A stretch of DNA of 64,000 bases from Saccharum officinarum (lineage: Eukaryota > Streptophyta > Magnoliopsida > Poales > Poaceae): contig CM036191.1 of the NCBI GenBank assembly GCA_020631735.1, positions 39,353,335 to 39,417,334 of the forward strand. The letters are read 5' to 3'. A program made the translations under genes and the position numbers. Below, piece after piece: positions 49,201 through 57,600 of this stretch. Numbering within the stretch: position 1 is the first letter of the stretch; each line of letters opens with the position of its first letter. The notes under the pieces are model-generated. The model made no database searches. It was given only the letters and a program-made list of their open reading frames with translations, and was not told the DNA's origin.

Positions 49201-50821
49201 CTTTTGAATCTATTAGTAGGAATTGGAACATGTCAGCTACATCTGATAATTTCATATTTATTATAGCAGTTTTCAGATTGTCTGATAAGATAATTCATGT
49301 AAACTTCCTGAGTTTTTTAACCACTTAGCTTCCTAAGATACATCAGCATAAAATTTGATTGTCTCAGGTGGCAAACTAATTATTCCATAGTCCAGATTAT
49401 AGCTCTATTTGGATCAGCTATTTTTGCATTTTTGATGTAATAGTGGCATGTGAAAACAAATGAAAATGAGGTTGCATGGCAATTAAAATATGCATATTTG
49501 TTCTGTTACTTATGCTATGTAACTATGTCATGTGCAGGATAAATGTGCCAAAAACCAACTGAATCGTGAAAAAGTTAAGTTTCAGCAGCGTACCAGATCT
49601 CGGTCTTACATTGCACAAGCCTATGTCGTGGTAAGAAATAATTATGATGTCATCTAGTTTGATGTTGTTCCTGTGTTTCCTGATGGAGGCTGCATATTGA
49701 TAGTGGCTCTGCACAATGCTATATCATTTAAAGTTGTAGTAGGCTCTCTTCTTCATGTGAGATAATCTTCTGCTCTCCCTCCATGTTTTGCTGCAGCAGC
49801 AGGGGTTGGCCCTTTATTCAGCTCTTGCTGCCCTTGTTTTGCATTGTAGAGGTATGTCAATATGCCATTCTTGTAGTGGCATACCTCTATAGTGCAAGAC
49901 AAGGACAACAAGAGGTGACCAAAGCTCTAACCCTTGCTGTAGCAAAACATGGAGGGAGAGTAGTAGATTATCTCACACTTCAAACATGTAAAAATATGCT
50001 AATGCTTTATCTAAAAATTTGTATCAGTTTGGTTTGATTACTCTGCTCTTGTCATGCTTATGCTTATTTGGGGTGACATCAATTAAGTTTATACATAGCA
50101 ACCACTGTCAATGTTTTACAAAAAGAATCAATGTAAACTGGAATGCTTGTGCTGGAGGACATGTTTTTTTGTGTTATGTGTGTACTTTAACATAACCATT
50201 GCTCATGCCATCATTTTTCTCTCAATGTTGCAGAAGCAAGAAAAATACAAAGACAGTGAGCCCACTGTAATTGATCTATTCGAGGAGTTGCACTGCAGCA
50301 AAACTAAAGGTTTTAGTGAACCTGTGAAGAAAGCTATAGTAAGTACTAAACTCTTACCTCTTCTTTCCTTCTTTTATTAAGTACCTTGTGCAATGAACCT
50401 TTATTTATATAATAATGCAAAACTGAAATCTTGCTTTGATTGCTAGGACGATATGCATGCCCGGGAAGCCCTTGCTTCAGTATCAGTAGAAGATGGACAG
50501 CATGCTAAGACTTCTATTGAAGCTGTTTCCAAAGTGCTGCCGAAGTCAAATACATTTCTGCGCAATGTCGGAATTCAGCAGCCCGCTACCAAGACAACCA
50601 ATGTGATGAAAGAGCTACAAGCTGAACTGGATGCAAAGAAGCTACAATCTGTGAGACTTGAGCAGGAGCTTGAAAGATTGAAGACGCATACACAGGAATC
50701 TGATGCAAAAGTGGACAAACAAGCTGAGGAGATTGAGAGCCTGAGGAAGATGGCAGCAGATACTCAGAGCCTTCTTCGACAAATGATAGCATTTGGACAG
50801 GGTCAGATCAGTCCTCCCTAA
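46253..50821 (+). pseudogene. CACTA TNPA-like protein (Transposase_24 family)
   Basis: Proposed exons: 46253-46454, 46807-46963, 47418-47639, 47752-47808, 47917-48176, 48870-49107, 49538-49630, 50234-50338 and 50447-50821. Most donors are GTAAG-type; 47809 uses GC. Exon 1 is a basic internal duplication (MAPGKKALGGKKTPSWPP / MAPGKKMLGGKNTPSRPP). Family signals: MRYRLKKELRW, TDEEWRQLVDMWSSSEHK and LNREKVKFQQRTRSRSYIAQ. The C-terminus is a coiled coil (MKELQAELDAKKLQSVRLEQ onward). Family members bind subterminal repeats and assist TNP2. The exon at 48870 changes frame between KELRW and TDEEW, and exon 2 ends in a stop at 46962 unless spliced earlier, so it is probably damaged. Confidence 0.8.
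49756..49977. repeat. Long hairpin in a TNPA intron
   Basis: The left arm 49756-49859 (TGTGAGATAATCTTCTGC to GGTATGTC) pairs with 49877-49977 (GGCATACCTC to GATTATCTCACA) around an 18-nt loop. Pairing is about 85%. It lies between the exons ending 49630 and starting 50234. Confidence 0.85.
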
Positions 50822-52334
50822 GCTAGCTGTATGCTCAGGTACATAGCTTTAACTTGTCTCTTGTGTATTTTTTGTTCATGGTGTATGTGTATGGTTGAAC
50901 AGGAATTTGGTTATATCAATGTGTCCCTTGTTTTCTATGTGCACCTTGCTGCTACTTTAGTTTTCCTGTTGTTTCAGTCTGGACTTCATCTTCACGCCTA
51001 TCACAACATTGTCTATCACTCTGCCTATTTCAATTTACTTACTAGATTATTTATATGTTTTTATTACCGACAAATTAGATATTGTTTAGTTGTGACCGGA
51101 AAAGAGCCATTTGATTGATTGATTGATCTAGATACTTCATTTTTTTGTGAGCACATTATGCCTCTTTGGTTTGTACTATTGCCTGTACAGCTGCCTAGTC
51201 AAGTCCGTCTAAACACTGTTGTTTGTTCATTTGTTTGTCTCTGAGTCCAAACAAAATGGACTTTTATTTACTAGCAACTGAAAACATGCATATTTTGATG
51301 GCAGGAATGAGGTGGCTAAACCTGGAATTTGATGGACGGTGTTAGTGCAGTTGAACTTGGAGGCTCTGATCGCTTTTGGTACTTGGGAACTTGGCGTATG
51401 TGGCTGCTGTTGTATGTGTATGTGGCTTCTAGAACTTGGTGCTAGCTGCTAGTTGGTGGCAGGAATCTTTTGCGCTGGCTGCTGGTTGCTTACAGGTTGG
51501 AGTTTTTGGTGCTGCCGGTTGTTGGCAGGCTGTTAGATGTAGTTTTTTACATTGGTTGGTGGAATGCAGGAATTTTTTACGCTGGCTATAGCCTGCTGGC
51601 AGGATGCACGCTGGAACTTGGCACTGGCTATTTGTTGGACTTTTTGGTGCAGGAACTTGGCACTACCTGTAGGAACTTTCTTTTTAGTTGGCTAGAACTT
51701 GTTTAGTTGGCTGGATCATTTTGTAATCATGTTTTTGTATGGAAACATGTTGGAAAATGTATTCTGGAACGTGCTCTGTATGGGCTGGAAAATTAATCAT
51801 GGATGAAATGTAATTATAATATAATTATATAATTGGTTGTGATTTATATTCTTTGATTACTTTTTTAGTTGGGTTGGCCCACAATATGGGCTTGAATTGC
51901 AATGTTGGGCTATAAAAAAAATAAAAGCCAATTTGTAGTTGGGCCAAAAAAACATTTGGGCCAATTGGGTTGATTGTAATTGAAAATAAAAAAAAGCCCA
52001 TGCTATATGGGCCAAATGTAAATTGCCACGTCATCTGCCATGTCATTTGCCACATCACCCGCCTTATCATCTGCCACGTCACATGTGCCATGTCATCATA
52101 CATGTGGCGTTATTCTATTCAATTTGTTATGACGATTTAGTCTCGTCATTGCATCAATGATAGGAGAACTATCGTCACTGTATCAATGACGAAGTCCTCT
52201 AGTGGTCATAGAAGCTGGTTAGTGACCCACCTTCTATGACGACAGCCACTTTGTCACTGCAGACAAGCAGTGACAGGAAACAGGTTGTTATCGTCATAAT
52301 CTAACTGTCACATAAGCCTAGAATTCTTGTAGTG
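50822..52334 (+). other. 3' untranslated and type A subterminal region of CACTA Y
   Basis: No gene is seen. 51400-51720 is rich in GGCACTGG/GGAACTTGG-type short repeats. 52130-52334 has repeated TGACGA/TCGTCA motifs ending in the terminus. The last ~870 bp match the type A end of X in inverse orientation. Confidence 0.7.
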
Positions 52335-52337
52335 AAA

Positions 52338-52732
52338 AATCATCAAATTTAAAGTTAGTATGAGGGAGAAAAACTAGTTACAAGGTTTAGCCGGAGATTA
52401 AAAAGAGAAATCAGAGTTCTTCAACAATTTCAAAATTTAATTTCAAATAGCATTTCGAAGCAGTAAATCATTTCAAATGAAAAAGTTGTAAACAACAAAG
52501 TTTCATAACTTTTCGAGATCTACAACTTTTATTTTGATCATATCTCCATCCGAAATCGTTTGAAAAAATTCAAATTTTAATACTTAATTTTAAATATTCG
52601 CACCAGCCGCCCTTACAAATACATTTGTAAGGGCGGCTCATTTGGCCACCATTTGTAGGGGTGACTCAATATAGAGCCGCCCCTAAAAATAAAAAGAAGG
52701 AGGTGTTGCTACAAATCGTTTTTGTAGCAGTG
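52338..52732. mobile_element. Fragment of a GGGGCGGCT-family CACTA (right end)
   Basis: It continues the fragment at 33860-34750. It shows AAGGGCGGCTCATTTGG, AGAGCCGCCCCTAAAAA and the terminus CGTTTTTGTAGCAGTG. The terminal is CACTG-type, not CACTA-type. Confidence 0.75.
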
Positions 52733-52997
52733 AGTGCCGGTATGTATCAAGTAGATTATTGCTCAGGATTATAACAACTCCTCTCTTCTTCTAAAAAATT
52801 AGAACGGGCTAGACATCCAATGCAATAATCTTGTGCTTTGGCTAATTTACAAATAAATAAATAGATAAATATAATAAGTAAATTGATCTTTGTCTAATTT
52901 TTAAAAAGAAATAGGATATAAAATACATATATGACTTAGAAGCACTAATATATTATTGGAAAACATATAAAAATTTTGGTTAAACATTTTAAAAAAA

Positions 52998-53070
52998 TTG
53001 GTCCTGCACGGGTTCAAACCCAAGACTCAGCCATCAAAGTGTTCGGAACTTGCCACTGAGCTAATCGACT
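52998..53070 (-). other. tRNA-like cassette in CACTA X (minus)
   Basis: The minus strand has TAGCTCAGTGG (A-box) and, about 30 nt on, GGGTTTGAACCC (B-box). It shows tRNA-like D and T arms but no convincing acceptor stem. Confidence 0.55.
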
Positions 53071-53302
53071 GTTTTCAGCAATGGCCGTGTAGTTTTGATA
53101 TATACTTTGGGCATATACAGCTCTATTTTTTTTTGTATATACGAACTTGGGACCTAGCAATGACCGTTTTCTAGCGGGTGTGCGTGTGCGCAGCCAACTG
53201 AGCCTGAGAGGGATCGAGGTTTGGTTGGCTCCGTGATTTGCTCTCAGGAGTCCATCCATATAGAAAATAAATTGAACACGATGATCGGCGCCAGTCAATG
53301 CT

Positions 53303-53576
53303 TGTCCCAGCGGTTTGCTCGTTTGGTTTGGTTACTGATTACCGATGAGGTGGCAGGTTCGATTCCCACGAGCGCCACAATTTTTCAAGTTTTGGGCAGG
53401 TTTTTCCTTTCTCTCAGCAGTCCAGAATGAACAAATAAGATAGAACACTCCTTTATCCACTAAGAGGTGTATGTCCCAGTGGTTTGCTTGCTTCATTTTG
53501 CTCCGAAGGTGCCTGGTTCGATTCCTATATATGCTCCTCACTTTTCAAGTTTTTTACAGGTTACAGGTTCGAACCT
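53303..53576 (+). other. Array of tRNA-like cassettes in CACTA X
   Basis: Two cassettes begin TGTCCCAGYGGTTTGCT (53303, 53472) and carry perfect B-boxes GGTTCGATTCC (53356-53366, 53515-53525). A third B-box-like GGTTCGAACCT is at 53566-53576. None folds into a complete tRNA that I can verify. Confidence 0.6.
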
Positions 53577-53904
53577 CACTTGCCCAAAATTTTCTGTTTT
53601 TTACCTAATTTTTTAACCTGAAGTGCTAGGAGCTGACGTGGACCGGGAGAGTAGTCACATAGGATAACATGATATTTTAAAAAAAATCATAATTGTTTTT
53701 TATTTTATGACAATATATTGTCATCGATCTGCCGTCACAACACGCATGCAGAGTATACTATGACGATCTTTATGACAAAGACACAGCTTGGTCATAAACA
53801 GTTGTCATCCTGTAAACAATCGTCATAAACACCCTGTATTTATGACAGTTAGGTGCTCTGTCATCTGGCAATCGTCATAGAAGCCCAGATTTCTTGTAGT
53901 GATT

Positions 53905-55311
53905 ATTGCTGCTAACAATTTTTGAAACGACTGGAAAAGCAGGATGACCCAGGCGACTATGCCATCTAGACAAGGACTGACCTGATGGAAGAGGATATAA
54001 CCCTCGATGGCAGCGTCCTTTAAGGATGGTGTTCTTCGTGGCCTGATCCTTAATAAGAAAATAATCAGGATGAAATTCAAGAAAAACAGAGTTATCTTTA
54101 GCAAGGCGACGAACGGAAACAAGATTTTTCCTAGCTTTTGGAACATGGAGCACGTTATTTAGATGCAAATTCTTGAATTGGGTTGGAACAGTAGTATGAC
54201 CGATGTGTTTAATCTCCATACCTGCACCACTAGCTGTGTGGATCTGATCGTTCCCCTGGTACTTCTCACGGAAGGACAGCTTCTCCAGCTCACTCGTGAC
54301 ATGATCAGTCGCCCCCGTATCAGTGTACCAGTTGGTGTCAATGTTGTAGGAGTTCATCGCCGCAGCCACATGACGTTCTTCAGGCACGTAGTTCTCGTCG
54401 AATCGATGCCAACACTTGTTGGCCATGTGCCCTACCTTGAAGCACACCTGGCAAAGGGGGCGTTCATCCACACCTCCTGTTGCCGGGCGCTGAACCCTGC
54501 TGGTGCGCTGCTGACCACGCCCGCGGATGAATCCACCACGCCCACGCGGACCACCACGTTCACGGCCAGGGGCACGGTCGCCGTGGGCACGACCATTGTT
54601 GGAGTAGCTGCCGCGCCCACCAGATCCTGAGCGTCCGCCCCTATTGGCGGCATTAACAGAGCCGCCCGAGCCATCTTGAAGATCTAACCACGTCTCAAAG
54701 CTGAGAAGTTGGGCATACAACTCAGAGATTGAGAGCGGTTCAGCCCTGGCGGTAACAGATGTGACCACCGGGTTGTACTCGACGTCTAGCCCATTGCAAA
54801 TATGGGACGCCAGCTCCTCGTCGTCCATTGGCTTGCCCGCAGCTGCCATCTCATCTGCATAGCCCTTCATCTTTGCGAAATACTCAGCAATTGACGAGTT
54901 ACCTTTCCTTGTCGTAGTGAGTGCGAATCGCACGTTCATCGTCCTGGCACGGGTGTGAGCAGAAAACATCCGCTCTATCACTCCCCATGCCTCCGCCGCC
55001 GTTGCTGCCGCAGCAATCTGTGCCAGCACCTCCTTGCCGACCGAGGAAAGCAGCAGCCCTAGGACCTGCTGGTCCTGAGCAAACCAATCCTCGAATGCCG
55101 AGTTGGGTGCCTTGATGGTCGTACCTTCGGCTTTCTTTTCTTCAATCTCCTGCACAGGGGCCACGGCCTTGCCGGTGAGATAGCCCTCCATGCGTGCGCC
55201 GCGTACGGCTGCAAGCACCTGCGCTCGCCATAGCGCATGGTTTGTCCTTAACAACTTCTCGGTGATCTGTGTACCGAAGAATGGATGGGATGCGCTTGAA
55301 CTTGACGCCAT
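53905..55311 (-). pseudogene. Copia gag and protease, cut by CACTA X
   Basis: ATG at 55311 lies 24 nt from the PBS side. The reading has the UBN2-type gag (TNHALWRAQVLAAVRG, SSIAEYFAKMKGYADEM), an RG-rich basic linker, the zinc knuckle CQVCFKVGHMANKC (C-x2-C-x4-H-x4-C), protease DTGATDHVT, and the GAG-pre-integrase motif SRWHSRLGHPAFPVV. It is open from 55311 until X interrupts at 53904. This part of the polyprotein has no lesion other than the insertion. Confidence 0.93.
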
Positions 55312-55320
55312 GGAGACCTA

Positions 55321-55334
55321 GGCTCTGATTACCA
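55321..55334 (-). promoter_or_regulatory. Copia primer-binding site (initiator Met tRNA type)
   Basis: Next to the 5' LTR the minus strand reads TGGTAATCAGAGCC, one base longer than the classic TGGTATCAGAGCC complement of the initiator tRNA-Met 3' end. Confidence 0.85.
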
Positions 55335-55625
55335 TGTGGAAAGTTTCAGAGGCGCTTAGCTATGGTGGAACGACGTTGCCCCAGTGCAGGGTCGCCGGCT
55401 TCGTGTCAATCTTAATTAGTACCAAACAGCCTGGTACCGGTGGCTTACATAGGCGCCGTATGTAACAATCAGGGAGAGATATCCGGCCGGTCTCTACTAT
55501 ATTTAGTTACAATCAATCTCTTATCAATCTCCTATATTTGGTTAGGATCTCCTATCACCACGGCACGATATCAAATCCCTGATTGACTTACACGGCAAGA
55601 CATGAATACAATATTTGTTTTAACA
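55335..55625 (-). repeat. Copia 5' LTR
   Basis: This is the partner of 28001-28291. It runs from TGTGGAAAGT to TTTTAACA and is followed by the second ATGGC. Confidence 0.97.
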
Positions 55626-55630
55626 ATGGC

Positions 55631-56857
55631 AACACCAATGTCAAGGACGGGCTCCATGCCGCCGTCCGTATCCTCCATGGCCGTAGGGACAAAACAGGCC
55701 GCGCCGCTGGTGTCTTCCTCATGTCCGATGGGAAGCAGAATATCGGTGATGCCAGAGATGTCGATGTCCACGATTTCCCCGTCTTCACGTTTGGCTTTGG
55801 TCATCAACACGACCACCATGTACGTTGCTCTTATACATACATACATCATTGTTAGTACATGCATGTTAGTAATGATTTACTTCTTGTCGTGTGCTAACAA
55901 CACCATGAGCAGTTGCTCTATGACATCGCACGCACAAGCCATGGAGGCACATACCATAACACTCGACATTCGGCTGTCAGAAATAGTCTGCTCCTGTATT
56001 TCGCAAAGGTCCTCGGTATCCTCCGCGACGTCTCTGCTCTGAACCTGACAGTAACCCTGAAACCGTACGCTGGGGCGACCATACTGCAAGTGGAACCTGG
56101 TAAATACCGGGTCACAAGCGGCGCCCATGGGTCTTCCACCATCCATTTCGGTGAACTTGCCCGGAAGGAGCACCGGAAAATCATCGTCGTCATACAACTC
56201 CCTGCCGTCCTCAACAATCAGAGAGCCAATACTGTCATGGCTGTCGAATGTTCATATCGGTATGTGCCAAAAACTAACTCATTCAATTGGGTCCATTGTA
56301 TATATTGCATGGAATTCCCTTACCTTACACTGGCCCGGCGAGCTAATAGATTCGTGCTGTGAGTGTGTTCACTGTCCAGTCTCCCCAAAGAGAGGGAGAG
56401 CACCAAGAGTCTACACATTGGGATGGCACGCGACCGGAACGCACAACCCCATGCGCCGAGGGGGCATTTCAAGGCGGAGCTTGCCCGTCGCGACCAGGCA
56501 AATCGCCTAGGCAAGATGAAGAGACTGGCTGATGGCAAGAAATACGATAAGGCCATGGATGAGTTGGCGGAAGCCAAGAATGCCCTGAGGATCATCGAGA
56601 GCACCCAGCACTCCATGGACCTGCTGGACGCCCTCTCCCTCGAACTAGAGCACCTCGAAGAACTGTTGGAGTCCCATGAGGTCTACAACCAGCGCGGCAG
56701 CGCCTACATGCTGGCGGCCATCTTATCGCACGATCGCCAGCGCTTTGCGGCTCGGGGCGGCGCCGGCGACGTCACGCTCTATGCCCTGCCGCGCATGCTC
56801 AAGTACGCAAGGCAAGCGTACGAGTTCCGCAGGAATCCAAACACCGCCCACATCTGA
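55631..56857 (+). pseudogene. VWA gene, 3' part of exon 2 plus exons 3 and 4
   Basis: After the second ATGGC, the frame resumes NTNVKDGLHAAVRIL, then GVFLMSDGKQNIGD (VWA MIDAS-related SDG) and VFTFGFGHQHDHH. The donor is at 55820. Exon 3 (55913-56259) reads LLYDIARTSHGGTYHN and later a beta-rich segment typical of the region after the VWA domain. Exon 4 (56380-56857) is helical and charged, with HEVYNQRGSAYMLAAILSHD near the C-terminus, a conserved feature of this plant family, and stops at 56857. Exon 4 codon use is GC-rich like ordinary grass genes. No frame damage is seen here. Confidence 0.85.
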
Positions 56858-57600
56858 TGCATGCATGCACTGCCTCGTTAATCAGGGATATAATTCCATC
56901 GCCAGTCCCCGTTCTTGTTGTGCCTAAGCTTTTACTATCTATCTTGCATTACGATTTCCAAATTTGCTTGCTCGCCCTCCCTTATCTTGTTGTACACCCC
57001 CACTTATCTTGTACAGGCATCGAAATAATAACAGAATATATAAGTTATTTTGACTTTTCTCGGTACATAGTTTTTGCTATTTATCTAAATATACACCCTG
57101 TCTAGATATATAGCTTTTACCAAAAAAAACTCAAATGACTTATACTCCCTTTGTTCCAAATTAAAAGGCGTTTTGTTTTTTGTGGATACATTGCTTTTGC
57201 TATATATGTAGAAATAATATACGTTTAAGCACGTATAACAAAAACTACGTATTTAGAAAAAGCCCAAATGCCTTTTAGCTTGAAATGAAGGAAGTAATTT
57301 GGAACCAAGAGAGTAGAAATTTCCAAAGTATTTTTTTCGGGAAAAATACTAACTTCATAATTGGAATGTATTAAGGTTATGTACGTGTACCATCCATAAT
57401 CTCTGCTCATATGCATGTAAGAGAGACGGAATCGTTGTGCTGCCATACTATGAGCAGAATAGAGTAGTTGGAATGTAGAGACCACACCACACGCTGGTAC
57501 AAGTCTCCTCCTTTGCATCACGTGAATAGTCCGTACAAAGCTACAAAAACACATGTAGGCTAATAAAAGCAGTCAACATAGTCTGAATGCCAAAAATAAG
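56858..57600. other. 3' flank of the VWA gene
   Basis: No further gene is seen. It contains a degenerate Stowaway-like stretch (about 57025-57140) and an intact Stowaway MITE. No unambiguous polyadenylation signal could be singled out. Confidence 0.6.
57145..57294. mobile_element. Stowaway-like MITE, TA TSD
   Basis: The ends CTCCCTTTGTTCCAAATTAA and GCTTGAAATGAAGGAAG are imperfect inverted repeats, with TA at 57143-57144 and 57295-57296. It is 150 bp long. Confidence 0.85.

Larger units (their letters stand above)
34754..52334 (+). mobile_element. CACTA transposon Y, autonomous type, TSD AAA
   Basis: The left terminus CACTGCAAGAAATCTGGG (34754; first bases CACTG, not CACTA) is type B. The right terminus ending GAATTCTTGTAGTG (52334) is type A. 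AAA flanks lie at 34751-34753 and 52335-52337. At 17.6 kb it contains the two classical CACTA genes, TNP2-like and TNPA-like, both on + and read from the type B end. It is the same family as X but inverted relative to it. TNP2 is interrupted by a solo LTR and has a frameshift and a premature stop, so it is no longer autonomous. Confidence 0.92.
31253..53901 (-). mobile_element. CACTA transposon X, inserted in the Copia, TSD ATT
   Basis: The left terminus CACTACAAGAATTCTGGG (31253) and right terminus ending TTTCTTGTAGTG (53901) are flanked by ATT at 31250-31252 and 53902-53904. The two ends differ beyond the TIR: the left is type A (GATTATGACGATAACAG) and the right type B (CAGATGACAGAGCACC in complement). 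Many TGACGA/TCGTCA motifs near both ends look like subterminal transposase sites. Without inserted element Y, X is about 5.1 kb and has no transposase, so it is non-autonomous. Orientation is given as minus because Y, of the same family, is transcribed from its type B end. X carries a histone H4 fragment, tRNA-like cassettes, a MITE and remains of another CACTA. Confidence 0.92.
28001..55625 (-). mobile_element. Ty1/Copia retrotransposon, split by CACTA X, TSD ATGGC
   Basis: Identical-length 291-bp LTRs (28001-28291, 55335-55625) are flanked by ATGGC at 27996-28000 and 55626-55630. Reading on the minus strand, the order is 5' LTR, PBS, gag-protease, integrase, RT, RNase H, PPT, 3' LTR, the Copia order. 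The interior is split after 31252 by the 22.6-kb CACTA X. The element without X is about 5.0 kb. Lesions: frameshifts near 31110, 30510 and 29900 and an in-frame TAG near 29524. It is inserted antisense to the VWA gene, inside exon 2. Confidence 0.96.
24395..56857 (+). pseudogene. VWA-domain protein gene, split by Harbinger and Copia insertions
   Basis: The model has exon 1 24395-24410, exon 2 from 24532 (after GGGCAG) to 55819, exon 3 55913-56259 and exon 4 56380-56857. Introns are GT-AG with compatible phases. Exon 2 is interrupted by Harbinger (after 24550, resuming 27682) and Copia (after 28000, resuming 55631). The coding parts (16+19+319+189+347+478) total 1368 nt, that is 455 codons plus stop, with no internal stop. 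The product is a VWA-domain protein with MIDAS-type D-T-S-G-S, related to plant WAV3/C3HC4-type VWA proteins, but no RING domain is present. The role in plants is usually ubiquitin-ligase related, but lack of RING makes that uncertain. As it stands, no full-length product can be made without splicing out 27 kb. Confidence 0.85.

Noticed and set aside
31253..52334. A single CACTA element ending at both type A termini
   Set aside because: Flanks are ATT and AAA, not a TSD; ATT pairs 31253 with 53901 instead.
53303..53377. Functional tRNA gene
   Set aside because: The B-box is perfect but acceptor-stem pairing and anticodon arm are poor, and the sequence is duplicated within a transposon.
55571..56217. 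Antisense ORFs over the VWA 3' exons (for example 55877-56197)
   Set aside because: They are shadows of the sense VWA frame, which has domain motifs and matching splice phases.
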